The notes under the pieces: model-generated
Database searches by the model: none
What the model saw: the letters and a program-made list of their open reading frames with translations, nothing else
What the model was told of the DNA's origin: nothing
In this document: positions 26,900 to 35,489 of the stretch, piece by piece
Layout: each line of letters opens with the position of its first letter
How positions within the stretch are numbered: the stretch's first letter is position 1
Assembly (NCBI RefSeq): GCF_003007715.1
Contig: NZ_PXNO01000023.1
Location: 1-64,000 of the forward strand
Direction of reading: 5' to 3'
Source of the DNA: Marinobacter shengliensis
GTDB taxonomy: Bacteria > Pseudomonadota > Gammaproteobacteria > Pseudomonadales > Oleiphilaceae
DNA: 64,000 nt
Position numbers and translations under genes: made by a program

Positions 26900-28012
26900 T
26901 CAGTTGGTCAATGCCTGTTTGATACGTGCCAGCCGCTCGTTGCGGATTGCATCGCCCAGGGCTTTTCCTTTGTGGCCCTGTTTGATCAGGTCTTGCGGGT
27001 TGACCGCTGAGGCGTGTCGTGCGGCCAGGTTGAGCCGGTCAAGTCTGTCTGACTGGCCGGGTTTGACGGCGCAGGCAAGGGTTTCCTGCAAGTGGAGAAA
27101 ACGCTCCGGGCGGCGCGAGAGGTCGGCTTTCTCCAGCAGCTCCAACGCTTGCTCCGGCGCAAGGGCCTTCGGGCCCTGATCGCCCAGGTGCTCCATATAA
27201 AGGCAGACCAGGTGGACCATGTCTTTGCAGTCATTCGGGCTTTTCATGGCTTTTGCGCGAGCGACAGCGGCGGGTTCCGGCACGGCGCACAGCAATGCGG
27301 CGAAGCGCTGGGCCGTGTTGCCGTTTTTCCGGTGCACGCAATGCAGTGCCTGAAGCCCGTGCTGGAGAATGCCCGGGCTGGCGAGCTCTGGAATTAGAAC
27401 CTCAAGGGCGCCAACGTCTTTGAGCACATCGAAAAAGACACCGGGCGCTTTCTCATGCAGTGCTCGCTGAACCTCCTGCCATACGCGCTCCGGGACAAGA
27501 TCCTCCAGTTCGCCCTCACGGACCATCTGTTGCATCAGGGCCCTGGTTTCGTGGCATACGGTAAAACCCATGGGTTGCAGGCGTGCGGCAAACCGTGCGG
27601 TTCTCAGGATGCGCAGGGGGTCTTCCGCAAAGGCTTCGGACACATGACGAAGCTTTTTCTGCTCGAGGTCGCCGTGACCGTGGAAAGGATCGACCAACTC
27701 GCCATCTTCGGTTTCTGCCATGGCGTTGATGGTCAGGTCCCGGCGCTTCAGATCCTGCTCCAGGGTGACATCCGGGGCGCTGTATACGGTAAACCCATGG
27801 TAGCCCCGGCCCTGCTTGCGTTCGGTGCGGGCCAGGGCGTATTCCTCGCCGGTTTTCGGGTGCAGGAAAACCGGGAAATCGGCCCCTACCTGTTTGAAAC
27901 CCTTCGCTCGCATTTCATCTGGTGTGCTGCCGACCACCACCCAGTCACGGTCTTTTACCTCAAGGCCGAGCAGTTTGTCCCGAACGGCGCCGCCTACCAG
28001 ATAGGTTTGCAT
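26900..28012 (-). CDS. cca: CCA-adding tRNA nucleotidyltransferase
   Basis: A 370-residue class II enzyme that builds or repairs the CCA end of tRNAs. The N-terminus MQTYLVGGAVRDKLLG is followed by the metal-binding pair in KDRDWVVVG, RRDLTINAMA, and the template-binding helix segment near EDPLRILRTARFAARL. It is shorter than the 410-residue E. coli-type enzyme. Where that enzyme has an HD phosphohydrolase domain, this one reads AQRFAALLCAV without the HD pair, so phosphatase activity is probably missing. It lies upstream of the pteridine-reductase-like gene. Confidence 0.94.
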   Translation of the reverse strand: MQTYLVGGAVRDKLLGLEVKDRDWVVVGSTPDEMRAKGFKQVGADFPVFLHPKTGEEYALARTERKQGRGYHGFTVYSAPDVTLEQDLKRRDLTINAMAETEDGELVDPFHGHGDLEQKKLRHVSEAFAEDPLRILRTARFAARLQPMGFTVCHETRALMQQMVREGELEDLVPERVWQEVQRALHEKAPGVFFDVLKDVGALEVLIPELASPGILQHGLQALHCVHRKNGNTAQRFAALLCAVPEPAAVARAKAMKSPNDCKDMVHLVCLYMEHLGDQGPKALAPEQALELLEKADLSRRPERFLHLQETLACAVKPGQSDRLDRLNLAARHASAVNPQDLIKQGHKGKALGDAIRNERLARIKQALTN

Positions 28013-28123
28013 GGAGCTGGGGTTTCCTTTGGTGTGTGGGTGCAGATCGGTAGATTATCCGGCCACAGTCTGCCGTAGGCAAACCCCAACCTTGACTTTG
28101 AGCGGCAAGGACGCGGTGAGGCA

Positions 28124-28157
28124 CAAAAAAAGCCCGGCTTGCGGGGCAGGCCGGGCT
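28124..28157 (-). terminator. Rho-independent terminator of the TraF-like gene
   Basis: An 8-bp stem, AGCCCGGC (28131-28138) and GCCGGGCT (28150-28157), is followed leftward by seven T residues. It starts 18 nt past the stop codon. Confidence 0.85.
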
Positions 28158-28174
28158 CTGGAACTACGGCGATA

Positions 28175-29419
28175 TCAGAAGGAGGTGCCAAGCTCGATCG
28201 CGGCACCCACATCAGCGCTGCTGTACAGGGCGCCAATATCCAGACGCGCGCCGAGAACGTTCAGTCCCAGACCAGCGGTGAATTGGGTATCTTCTTCAAT
28301 ACCGTCGTTGTCGCTGTTGCTGGCCAGGTTGTGGCGGATACCGGCGCGCAGCTGGGCGTAGCGCCAGGCGTCGAATTCGGCACCGACCGCCAGCCATTGG
28401 GTATCGTCTTCAAAGCCGAAGGCCTTTTTCTTGGTCAGGTCCAGTTCGGCGGTGACTACGTGGTAGTCGCTCTTGTGGGCGATGGCGGCGGTAACCATGG
28501 GGTTGAGTTCGAGGGTGCGTTTCTCTTCACCTCGAGCTTGGGCAGAGTCCAGCTCCATGGGTATCAGGTTTCTGGCAACAATGCCCGCATTCCACTCGCG
28601 GTTTTCGCCGAAGGCATAGGCGGCACCAATGTCCAGGTTGAAGCCGCTTTTGTCGGTTTCGAACTCGTCACCGTCGAAATCATCGTCGTCAAATCTTGAG
28701 ACTCGTTCGGTGTATTGGAAGGTTCGGAGTTCGATGTATTTGGGGGTTATGCCTAGCTGAAGCTGCTCGCCGTTATTGAGCTCGAAGGATCTGGCGAAAC
28801 TCAAACCAACCTCTGCAACTGCAGAGGCAAGGATGCTGCCTCTGGACTCCAGTTCGTCGGTAATGCCAGGTGTCAGGATTCCGGCTTCGACAGCTGCCAA
28901 TCGGGCGTCATCGTTTTCGCTGTACTCGCCTCGAACTGTTGCGGTTAGGTTGCCGTTCGCCATCACTCCAACCGACAGGCTAGGCCCGGGAAGAGCAACG
29001 GCCAACCCGAGACCGGCATTCACTCGGACAGTATCACGGTCGAAATTCTGAAGCTGCTCACGCAGCTTTCCGGCATTATCCTGGGCAGATCCCTGATTCA
29101 GGCTGTTGATGGATTGCTCGAGTTCGTCAATTGTGTCCTGAATATCATCAATCTGATCAACAACTTCTTCTTCATCCGCAAATCGTGCATTGACCGAAGG
29201 CAGCATCAGGCCGAAATCATCCGCCCAGTCGTGCTGGGGTGCCGCCATCATGGCCGGGTTGGCCAAGGGGGCAGCAGAGGGATGTGCTACGGCGACGCCA
29301 GTTCCGCCCATGGCGAAGGAGCGCGCAGACATGGGTGCCTGCGGGCTCGCAAGGGCAGAGGTGGTGGCAATGGAAAGGCTGATGGCCAGGGACAATTTGC
29401 AAAGGCGGTTTGTTTTCAT
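28175..29419 (-). CDS. TraF-like outer-membrane beta-barrel protein (conjugal-transfer TraF family), function unknown
   Basis: A 414-residue exported protein. The signal peptide ends near ATTSALA-SPQA. MSARSFAMGGTGVAVAHPSAAPLANPAM follows, an N-terminal pattern shared with FadL-like and TraF_2 barrels. A predicted coiled coil (about 85-125, VVDQIDDIQDTIDELEQSINSL) precedes many amphipathic beta strands. Annotators often name this family conjugal transfer protein TraF, but there are no conjugation genes here, so the name probably does not reflect its role. The start at 29419 is chosen for AGGA and the signal peptide. It is a single-gene unit with its own terminator, divergent from flgP. Confidence 0.75.
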   Translation of the reverse strand: MKTNRLCKLSLAISLSIATTSALASPQAPMSARSFAMGGTGVAVAHPSAAPLANPAMMAAPQHDWADDFGLMLPSVNARFADEEEVVDQIDDIQDTIDELEQSINSLNQGSAQDNAGKLREQLQNFDRDTVRVNAGLGLAVALPGPSLSVGVMANGNLTATVRGEYSENDDARLAAVEAGILTPGITDELESRGSILASAVAEVGLSFARSFELNNGEQLQLGITPKYIELRTFQYTERVSRFDDDDFDGDEFETDKSGFNLDIGAAYAFGENREWNAGIVARNLIPMELDSAQARGEEKRTLELNPMVTAAIAHKSDYHVVTAELDLTKKKAFGFEDDTQWLAVGAEFDAWRYAQLRAGIRHNLASNSDNDGIEEDTQFTAGLGLNVLGARLDIGALYSSADVGAAIELGTSF

Positions 29420-29667
29420 GAACAGTCCTGAGTTGTTATATGCAGGTACAAACAATTAAGTACTTGAAAGGTTAGACGAGTTTAATCCGTGAAGCAGCTC
29501 ACAACGGGTAACGGTTTGTTCCCGAACTGTAAACGAAGGCAGACTGTTGCCGCTTTCCCAAGGGAGAAAGATCGTTGATTTTGAAAAAGCAAGTAACATC
29601 ATTGGGTTGCTGATGCTGGCGTGATTTTTTCATGGGTACTGCAAAAGTGTTTTCCGGAGACAAGATA

Positions 29668-30207
29668 ATGACACTGCGATGGACTCTCGTGCCTGTTCTG
29701 GTTTTTACATTGGCAGCCTGCGCGCCGGTGGGCAGCTATCAGAACAGCTCGCAGGATACCCGTACCGAATTTGAACCCATCACCGTTCGGGTCAGTGGTT
29801 TTGGCACCTACCAGGATGTCCGTGAAGACCGCGTAAATCCTCGAAAGCGGTTGATGGCCAGGCGTGCTTCGCAGCTGGATGCCTATCGGAACCTGGCTGA
29901 GCGGGTATACGGTACGGTGATTTACGGCAGCTCCACGGTGAATGATTTTGTCGTTAACAATGACAACTTCCGCACCTATGTAGACAGTTATATACGCGGT
30001 GCACGGATGGTGGCGGTGAACGAGCACAGCGATGGTGTGATTGAGACAGTGATGGAGCTCAAGCTGGAACCAAGGTTTCGCGAGTGCGTTTCACGGGTGC
30101 TGGATGATCAGGTTCGGGATCAATGCATGATCCCCATGCCGCGTCAGAACGACCGGGTAGGGGATGTGGAAACCCGGCGCACCCAATCACTCTATTATCT
30201 GGATTAA
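29668..30207 (+). CDS. flgP: Flagellar lipoprotein FlgP (LPP20 family)
   Basis: A 179-residue lipoprotein with lipobox LAAC and Cys18. The body (EPITVRVSGFGTYQD...RRASQLDAYRNLAERVYG) is the LPP20/FlgP fold. FlgP forms part of the outer-membrane-associated ring around polar sheathed or high-torque flagella in Vibrio and Campylobacter. The start at 29668 follows CCGGAG and places the lipobox correctly. It is 33 bp upstream of flgT. In Vibrio the set is flgT-flgO-flgP, and here flgO is missing and the order is flgP-flgT. Confidence 0.85.
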   Translation: MTLRWTLVPVLVFTLAACAPVGSYQNSSQDTRTEFEPITVRVSGFGTYQDVREDRVNPRKRLMARRASQLDAYRNLAERVYGTVIYGSSTVNDFVVNNDNFRTYVDSYIRGARMVAVNEHSDGVIETVMELKLEPRFRECVSRVLDDQVRDQCMIPMPRQNDRVGDVETRRTQSLYYLD

Positions 30208-30240
30208 TCCTCTGATGCCCTGGCGGAAGGCGGGAGAAGT

Positions 30241-31443
30241 ATGAAAGCCATTGTCCTATTGTTGCTGTGGGTCTGCTCGGGCGTGGTCAGTGCCGCTGTG
30301 CTTGAGGGAGTGGGCCATGCCAATATCCGGGAGAACAATCTGGACCAGGCCCGCGCCGAGGCCCGGCAGGCGGCCATGCGTGATCTCGCTTTGCAGTACG
30401 AAGCCAGCGTAAGCACCCAGGATACGCTTGAAAACGGTGAGCTGACCAAGTCCCGAACGCGACTTTCGGCCACGGCCCAGTTACGTAACGCCACCATCGT
30501 GGATGAATACCGCAGCGGCAACCTTTTGCGGGTGGTGGTGCGGGCCGAGATGGCGGATGCTTCCGGCACCGAAAGCTGCAAGGCCGGGGAGGCCTCCGGG
30601 CTGCGCAAGCGAGTCGCGGTGACAGGCTTTCCGATTGTCCGGCCGCAGCAGGGAGGGAATCCGGGGCTCGATGACGCCGGAGAGAAATTGCCGCAGGCAC
30701 TGATTGCCCGCCTGCAGTCTCAGGGCAGAATGCAGGTGTTGGGTTCTACCTCGTTGCAACTTTTCAGCGATTTGCCAGACGCTCCGACCTCGCGCCAGAA
30801 TCTGGCGGCGAATCATCTGACCAATGTGGTCCAACTGGCCCGGGAGCTCGGCGCGCAGTTTGTGGTGTCTGGCGTCATCAGGGATATCGGTGTGGCTGAC
30901 CCCAATGCCTGGGGCAGTTCCATCGTGAACCGAATGCAGCGGGGGATCGGGCTGGTGGATACCAGTCGCCGGTTTGAAGCAGAAGTGATGGTGTTCGATG
31001 GCTTCAGCGGTTCGCCGGTATTTCGTCAGCGGTTTGAAACCTCGGCCCGATGGGACCCAAAAGGTGCCGGCACTGGTGGCTTTGCTTCGGCAGGCTTTGA
31101 AAAATCGGAGTGGGGGCAGGCGGTGTCTGGCGTGATTGATGACATGGCGATAGCCGTTAACAATGCGCTGGCGTGCCAACCGTTCATGGCCCGTGTGACC
31201 CGTGTTGAGAGCAACCGTGTGACCCTGGCTTCCGGCGCGACGGCCGGGTTACGGCCAGGCGACGAGCTCAATATCTACCGCAGTCAGCGTTATTTCGACT
31301 CACTGGACGGCACACCCGAGCTGACGGATGCGAAGGTGTCCATTACTCTGGATAACGTCCACCCGGATTTCAGCACCGGTCGCCTGCCGGTGACCGGTGG
31401 CCAGGTGAATATCCAGAGGGACGATATTGCTATAATCTGGTGA
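30241..31443 (+). CDS. flgT: Flagellar assembly protein FlgT
   Basis: A 400-residue periplasmic protein with a signal peptide (about 1-18, GVVSA-AV). The N-terminal domain LEGVGHANIRENNLDQARAEARQAAMRDLALQYEA resembles the LPP20-like first domain of FlgT. A central domain follows (KRVAVTGFPIVRP to about 300), and a C-terminal SH3-like part (VTRVESNRVTLASGATAGLRPGDELNIY) ends the protein. FlgT builds the H-ring that supports the flagellar basal body in marine bacteria. Ribosome site GGGAGAAG. It converges with sufE, 2 nt apart. Confidence 0.85.
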   Translation: MKAIVLLLLWVCSGVVSAAVLEGVGHANIRENNLDQARAEARQAAMRDLALQYEASVSTQDTLENGELTKSRTRLSATAQLRNATIVDEYRSGNLLRVVVRAEMADASGTESCKAGEASGLRKRVAVTGFPIVRPQQGGNPGLDDAGEKLPQALIARLQSQGRMQVLGSTSLQLFSDLPDAPTSRQNLAANHLTNVVQLARELGAQFVVSGVIRDIGVADPNAWGSSIVNRMQRGIGLVDTSRRFEAEVMVFDGFSGSPVFRQRFETSARWDPKGAGTGGFASAGFEKSEWGQAVSGVIDDMAIAVNNALACQPFMARVTRVESNRVTLASGATAGLRPGDELNIYRSQRYFDSLDGTPELTDAKVSITLDNVHPDFSTGRLPVTGGQVNIQRDDIAIIW

Positions 31444-31445
31444 GA

Positions 31446-31904
31446 TCAGGCGGCTTCGGCCGCCGCGATGTCCCGGATCTTGCCGACCATCGCCCGCAGG
31501 CCGTTACCCCGTGTCGGGGAGATATGGCGGAACAGATCCAGCTGTTCGAATAGTTCATCGATGTCGGTGGCGAGCAATTCCCGGGGTGTTTTGCCGTTCA
31601 GGGCCACCAGAATAATGGCTGCCAGACCGCGCACGATGATGGCGTCTGAGTCGATCAGCAGGAAGAGTTTGCCGCTGTCCTCATCGTGATGGTGAACCAG
31701 CCACACCTGGCTCTGGCAGCCATGCACGTAATTCTCTTCTGTCCGCTCGTCATCCGGGAACGCCGGCAACTGTTTGCCCAGGTCTACGATGTAGGCGTAG
31801 CGCTCTTCCCAGTCGTCCAGAAACTCAAAGGCATCCAGAACGTCTTCCAGGGTGGTTTTGGTGCCCAGGGGGTTGTCGAGGAATTGTTCCTTGCTGGCGG
31901 TCAT
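31446..31904 (-). CDS. sufE: Cysteine desulfuration protein SufE
   Basis: A 152-residue sulfur-transfer protein that accepts persulfide from SufS on Cys63 (YVHGCQSQVWLV) and passes it to SufB. Length and motif are typical. The ATG overlaps the sufT stop (ATGA), so it is translated as the last gene of the suf operon. An Ala/Glu-rich tail (AAAEAA) ends 2 nt from the convergent flgT stop. Confidence 0.96.
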   Translation of the reverse strand: MTASKEQFLDNPLGTKTTLEDVLDAFEFLDDWEERYAYIVDLGKQLPAFPDDERTEENYVHGCQSQVWLVHHHDEDSGKLFLLIDSDAIIVRGLAAIILVALNGKTPRELLATDIDELFEQLDLFRHISPTRGNGLRAMVGKIRDIAAAEAA

Positions 31905-32443
31905 AGCATTCCCAGTTCGAGTTTGGCTTCATCGGTGAGCATATCGTTGTTCCAGGGCGGATCAAAGGTGAGCTCTACCGTTACCTTGTCGACATTGGGG
32001 ACATGCTCCACCTTGGTTTGCACATCGTTGGTGATGACCGGGCCCATGCCACAGCCCGCGGCGGTGAGGGTCATCCGGATATAAACGTGATTGCCGTGTT
32101 CAGTGCCGTTTTCGATCTTGCACTCATAAATCAGGCCCAGATCCACCACGTTGACCGGGATTTCCGGGTCGTAGCAGTTGCGCAGGGCTTCCCACACCTG
32201 GTTTTCGTTGATGGTGCCGTCTTCCGGGGTGTCAAAGCTGCTTTCCAGGGGCTGTTTGCCCAGGGCGTCTGCGTCGTGGCCTTCAATACGGGCGAGGTTG
32301 CCGTTCACCGCGACGGTAAAGGTGCCGCCAAGGGACTGGGTGATGGTCACGAAGGTGTCCGACGGAATCATGATTTCCGTACCGGAAGGCACCAGCCGGG
32401 CTTCCACTTCGCGTTTTGTCAGTACGACTTCGCGTTCTTGCAT
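31901..32443 (-). CDS. sufT: Fe-S cluster assembly protein SufT
   Basis: A 180-residue SufT protein with an N-terminal extension and a MIP18/DUF59 domain (about 85-175, WEALRNCYDPEIPVNVVDLGLIYECKI...MTLTAAGCGMGPVI). Cys in AAGCGMG is the conserved DUF59 cysteine. SufT helps Fe-S maturation when demand is high. It lies between sufA and sufE. A 117-bp gap containing a hairpin separates it from sufA. Confidence 0.93.
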   Translation of the reverse strand: MQEREVVLTKREVEARLVPSGTEIMIPSDTFVTITQSLGGTFTVAVNGNLARIEGHDADALGKQPLESSFDTPEDGTINENQVWEALRNCYDPEIPVNVVDLGLIYECKIENGTEHGNHVYIRMTLTAAGCGMGPVITNDVQTKVEHVPNVDKVTVELTFDPPWNNDMLTDEAKLELGML

Positions 32444-32472
32444 GCTCTATCAGCCTTTCTAAAGCTCTTTTG

Positions 32473-32549
32473 GCCACAGACGGCACTGACGAACACGGAC
32501 TAAAAAAACCTTTATCTTTCCGTCCGTAATGGTCCGTGTCGTCCGTGGC
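32473..32549. repeat. Imperfect hairpin repeat between sufA and sufT
   Basis: Outer arms GCCAC (32473-32477) and GTGGC (32545-32549), and inner arms ACACGGAC (32493-32500) and GTCCGTGT (32532-32539), enclose an A-run and a T-rich segment. The repeated GTCCGT/ACGGAC units give it the look of a dispersed intergenic palindrome. It could lower expression of sufT-sufE relative to sufBCDSA. It is a different family from the variable-arm repeat. Confidence 0.6.
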
Positions 32550-32560
32550 TAATTTGTATT

Positions 32561-32917
32561 TCAAGCTACCGTAAAACTCTCACCACACCCACACTCCGCG
32601 GTAGCGTTGGGGTTGCGGAAGCGGAACAGGGAATTAACGCCCTCAGTAACAAAATCGATTTCAATACCATTCACCAGTGGCAGGTGTTCCTGCTTTACGA
32701 ACACATCCACACCGTCGATGGTAAAAATACGGTCATCGGATTCCGGGGTTTCTACCCACTGGGTTTCATACTTGAAGCCGGAGCAGCCACTCTTTTTGAT
32801 GGCCAGGCGAATGCCCTTGGCTTCCGGCTTTTTATCCAGTTGTTTGCGAACGTGTTTGACCGCCGTCGGGGTCATGGTGACGTTCACATCGCTTGGGGTG
32901 AAGACTTCGGCTGACAT
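32561..32917 (-). CDS. sufA: A-type Fe-S carrier SufA/ErpA-like
   Basis: A 118-residue A-type carrier with three conserved cysteines: Cys45 (KSGCSGFKY), Cys109 and Cys111 (AECGCGESF). It receives clusters from SufBCD and delivers them to target proteins. Placement directly after sufS (12 bp) with a strong GAGGAGG site supports the SufA name. IscA or ErpA cannot be excluded on sequence alone. Confidence 0.93.
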   Translation of the reverse strand: MSAEVFTPSDVNVTMTPTAVKHVRKQLDKKPEAKGIRLAIKKSGCSGFKYETQWVETPESDDRIFTIDGVDVFVKQEHLPLVNGIEIDFVTEGVNSLFRFRNPNATAECGCGESFTVA

Positions 32918-32929
32918 GTTTCCACCTCC

Positions 32930-34183
32930 TCAGGTAAACAGGCGCTGGATCTTTTGCAGGCCGGTAAACAGTTTCTCGACCTCTTCCAGCGTATTGTAGA
33001 ACGCAAACGAAGCCCGGGCTGTACCGGGTACTCCGTAGAAATCCATTAATGGCATGGCGCAGTGATGGCCGGTGCGGATGGCAATGCCTTGCTGGTCCAG
33101 CAGGGTGCCTATATCGCTTGGGTGCAGGCCCGCAATCTTGAAGGACATTACCGGTACTTTCTGCCTCGCGGTGCCGATAATCTCCATGCCCGGAACCGTC
33201 TCTACCAGCTCGTTGGCACGGATAAGCAGGGCATTTTCAGCCGCTTCCATGGCCTGGCGGTCCAGCCCGTCCAGATAGTCTATCGCGGCCGCGAGGCCGA
33301 CGGCCTCGGCAATTGCCGGGGTGCCAGCTTCAAACTTGTAGGGCAGAATGTTCCAGGTGGTGCGCTCGAACGACACCCGCTCAATCATCTCGCCTCCACC
33401 CTGATAAGGGGGCATTTCTTCCAGCAGTTCTGCACGGCCATACAGCACACCGATGCCGGTGGGGCCGAACAGTTTGTGGGACGAAAACACGTAGAAATCG
33501 CAACCCAGCGCCTGCACATCCGGCTTGAAGTGGGGCACGGCCTGGGCGCCGTCAATCAGGGTGATCACGCCCTGTTTCTTCGCCTGTTCGATCAGTGGCG
33601 CCACCGGGTTTACCGTGCCCAGCACGTTGGATACGTGGGTAAGGGCCAGCACGCGGGTACGCTCGTTCAGCAGGCTGTTGAACGAATCCAGGTCGAGCTC
33701 ACCTTCGGGGGTCACCTGCACAGGTACCACTTTGGCGCCGGTGCGCTCGGCGATCATCTGCCACGGCACGATGTTGGCGTGGTGTTCCATATGACTGACC
33801 AGGATCTCATCGCCGGCTTTCAGGCGCGGAGCCAGGCCATTGGCTACCAGATTAATGGCTTCGGTGGTGCCCCGGGTCCAGATGATCTCTTTGGTGCTGG
33901 GGGCGTTCAGGAAGTGCCGCACGATTTCCCGGGCACCTTCAAAAGCCGTTGTGGCGCGGTCTCCCAGGGTATGGGCGCCTCGGTGCACGTTCGAGTGCAT
34001 TTCCCGGTAATAGCGATCCATGGCATCCAACACCGCCTGCGGCTTCTGGGCCGAAGCGCCGTTGTCCAGATACACCAGCGGCTTCCCGTTGATTTCCTGT
34101 GCCAGGATCGGGAAGTCTCGGCGGATGGCTTCTACATCAAACGCCGGGGAGTTGGTGTTCTTTACCACGGACAGGTCAGTCAT
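32930..34183 (-). CDS. sufS: Cysteine desulfurase SufS
   Basis: A 417-residue PLP enzyme of the group II desulfurases. The PLP lysine is Lys237 (FSSHKLFGPTG), and the persulfide-forming cysteine is Cys375 (RTGHHCAMPLM). YLDNGASAQKP and SHMEHHANIVPW are typical motifs. The start at 34183 is 4 nt past the sufD stop with AGGG upstream, and ten more open codons upstream overlap sufD and are unlikely. It works with SufE, two genes downstream. Confidence 0.97.
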   Translation of the reverse strand: MTDLSVVKNTNSPAFDVEAIRRDFPILAQEINGKPLVYLDNGASAQKPQAVLDAMDRYYREMHSNVHRGAHTLGDRATTAFEGAREIVRHFLNAPSTKEIIWTRGTTEAINLVANGLAPRLKAGDEILVSHMEHHANIVPWQMIAERTGAKVVPVQVTPEGELDLDSFNSLLNERTRVLALTHVSNVLGTVNPVAPLIEQAKKQGVITLIDGAQAVPHFKPDVQALGCDFYVFSSHKLFGPTGIGVLYGRAELLEEMPPYQGGGEMIERVSFERTTWNILPYKFEAGTPAIAEAVGLAAAIDYLDGLDRQAMEAAENALLIRANELVETVPGMEIIGTARQKVPVMSFKIAGLHPSDIGTLLDQQGIAIRTGHHCAMPLMDFYGVPGTARASFAFYNTLEEVEKLFTGLQKIQRLFT

Positions 34184-34187
34184 GCCC

Positions 34188-35474
34188 TCAGGCCTCCTGA
34201 AAGGTTTGCTCAAAGAAATCGTTGAGCCGCGCCTGGGCAGTTTCGCGCACGGCTTCCACCGGAATCTGCTGCACCAGCTCGTTGATAAACGCCATAGTCA
34301 ACAACACGTTGGCTTGCCGGCGGCCAATGCCGCGGGATACCAGATAGAACACCGAGGTTTCATCCAGCTGGCCAATGGTGGCACCGTGTGCGCACTTGAC
34401 GTCGTCCGCATAGATCTCCAGTTCCGGCTTTGTATCGATCTCTGCACCGTTAGACAACAGCAGGTTTTTGTTGTTCATATCCGCGTTGGACTTCTGGGCG
34501 TCCTGGTGGATATGAATCCGGCCGTTAAAGATGGCGTGGGATTGGTCCGCAGCAATGTTGCGATAGGTCTCTTCGCTGTTGCAGTGGGCGGCCACGTGGT
34601 CGATGGAGGTGTGGTTGTCGTAATGCTGTTTGCCTTGGGTAACCACCACACCGTTAAGCTTGGTTTCGGCCCCTTCACCTTCCAGGCGAACCTGCAGGTC
34701 GTGCCGACGCAACGGGCCGCCGAAGCCCACGCAGTGGCTTTCGAAACGGGAGCTGCGCTGCTGCAGAACACCGGTGGCGCCAATGTGCTGAACGTTCTCG
34801 CCTTCCATGTTCAGGCGAATGCTGGTGATGTTGGCGCCATCAGCCAGGTTGAATTCGGTAACGGTGTTAACCAGGGCACTTGCGTCACCACTGGAAATGT
34901 ATTCCTCCACCAGCGTCATCTGGCTGTTGGCACCGGCTTCCACGTATATGCGCGGATAGGCCGAACCACTGGCATCGGCAGTGGTTTCGTGGATCACAAA
35001 CAGCGGCTGGTCGAGCACGGCACCTGGCGCCAGGCGAATAAACAGGCCGTCCTCAAAGCGGGCGCCGTTCACGCGGGCGAACTGTGCCTGATCGTGGTCC
35101 AGCGTGCTGCCCAGTTGCAGTGACACCGCCTTGGCATCGTCTTCATCCAGGTCACTGAAGCTTTGGATGATAATGCCGTTCAGGTCTGGGTATTCACTGG
35201 CTTCCGGGATCATCACACCGTTGTTGAAAACAACCTTGTAACCCGGCACCGCCAGGCTGTTGCCGCCTTTGCCTTCAGCGGGCAAGGAGATGGCCATATC
35301 GTCGGCCAGCTTCAGGTACTTGCTTGAATACTTCCAGTTCTCGGTTTTTCGGGTCGGCAGTGGCATGTCCACCAGTGCGCTGGCCCGTTGTTTACGCAGC
35401 GCCAGCAACGGCTCCGGCAAAGATTGCCCGGCCGGGTGCAGGAAGGCGCTGGAAAGCGTGGGTACTGATTTCAT
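34188..35474 (-). CDS. sufD: Fe-S cluster assembly scaffold subunit SufD
   Basis: A 428-residue SufBD-type beta-helix protein that pairs with SufB. The core QMTLVEEYISSGDASALVNTVTEFNLADGANITSIRLNMEG and the C-terminal DVKCAHGATIGQLDETSVFYLVSRGIGRRQA are diagnostic. The His in CAHGAT corresponds to the SufD residue implicated in cluster formation. AGGAGG precedes the ATG. It lies 15 bp downstream of sufC. Confidence 0.97.
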   Translation of the reverse strand: MKSVPTLSSAFLHPAGQSLPEPLLALRKQRASALVDMPLPTRKTENWKYSSKYLKLADDMAISLPAEGKGGNSLAVPGYKVVFNNGVMIPEASEYPDLNGIIIQSFSDLDEDDAKAVSLQLGSTLDHDQAQFARVNGARFEDGLFIRLAPGAVLDQPLFVIHETTADASGSAYPRIYVEAGANSQMTLVEEYISSGDASALVNTVTEFNLADGANITSIRLNMEGENVQHIGATGVLQQRSSRFESHCVGFGGPLRRHDLQVRLEGEGAETKLNGVVVTQGKQHYDNHTSIDHVAAHCNSEETYRNIAADQSHAIFNGRIHIHQDAQKSNADMNNKNLLLSNGAEIDTKPELEIYADDVKCAHGATIGQLDETSVFYLVSRGIGRRQANVLLTMAFINELVQQIPVEAVRETAQARLNDFFEQTFQEA

Positions 35475-35489
35475 TCCGCGACCTCCTGA

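Noticed and set aside
28175..29419. Conjugation function implied by the TraF-like name
   Set aside because: No other conjugation gene is nearby and the protein reads as an outer-membrane barrel, so the family name is historical.
33062..34225. 387-codon open frame antisense to sufS
   Set aside because: Shadow of SufS, whose PLP lysine and active-site cysteine are in place.
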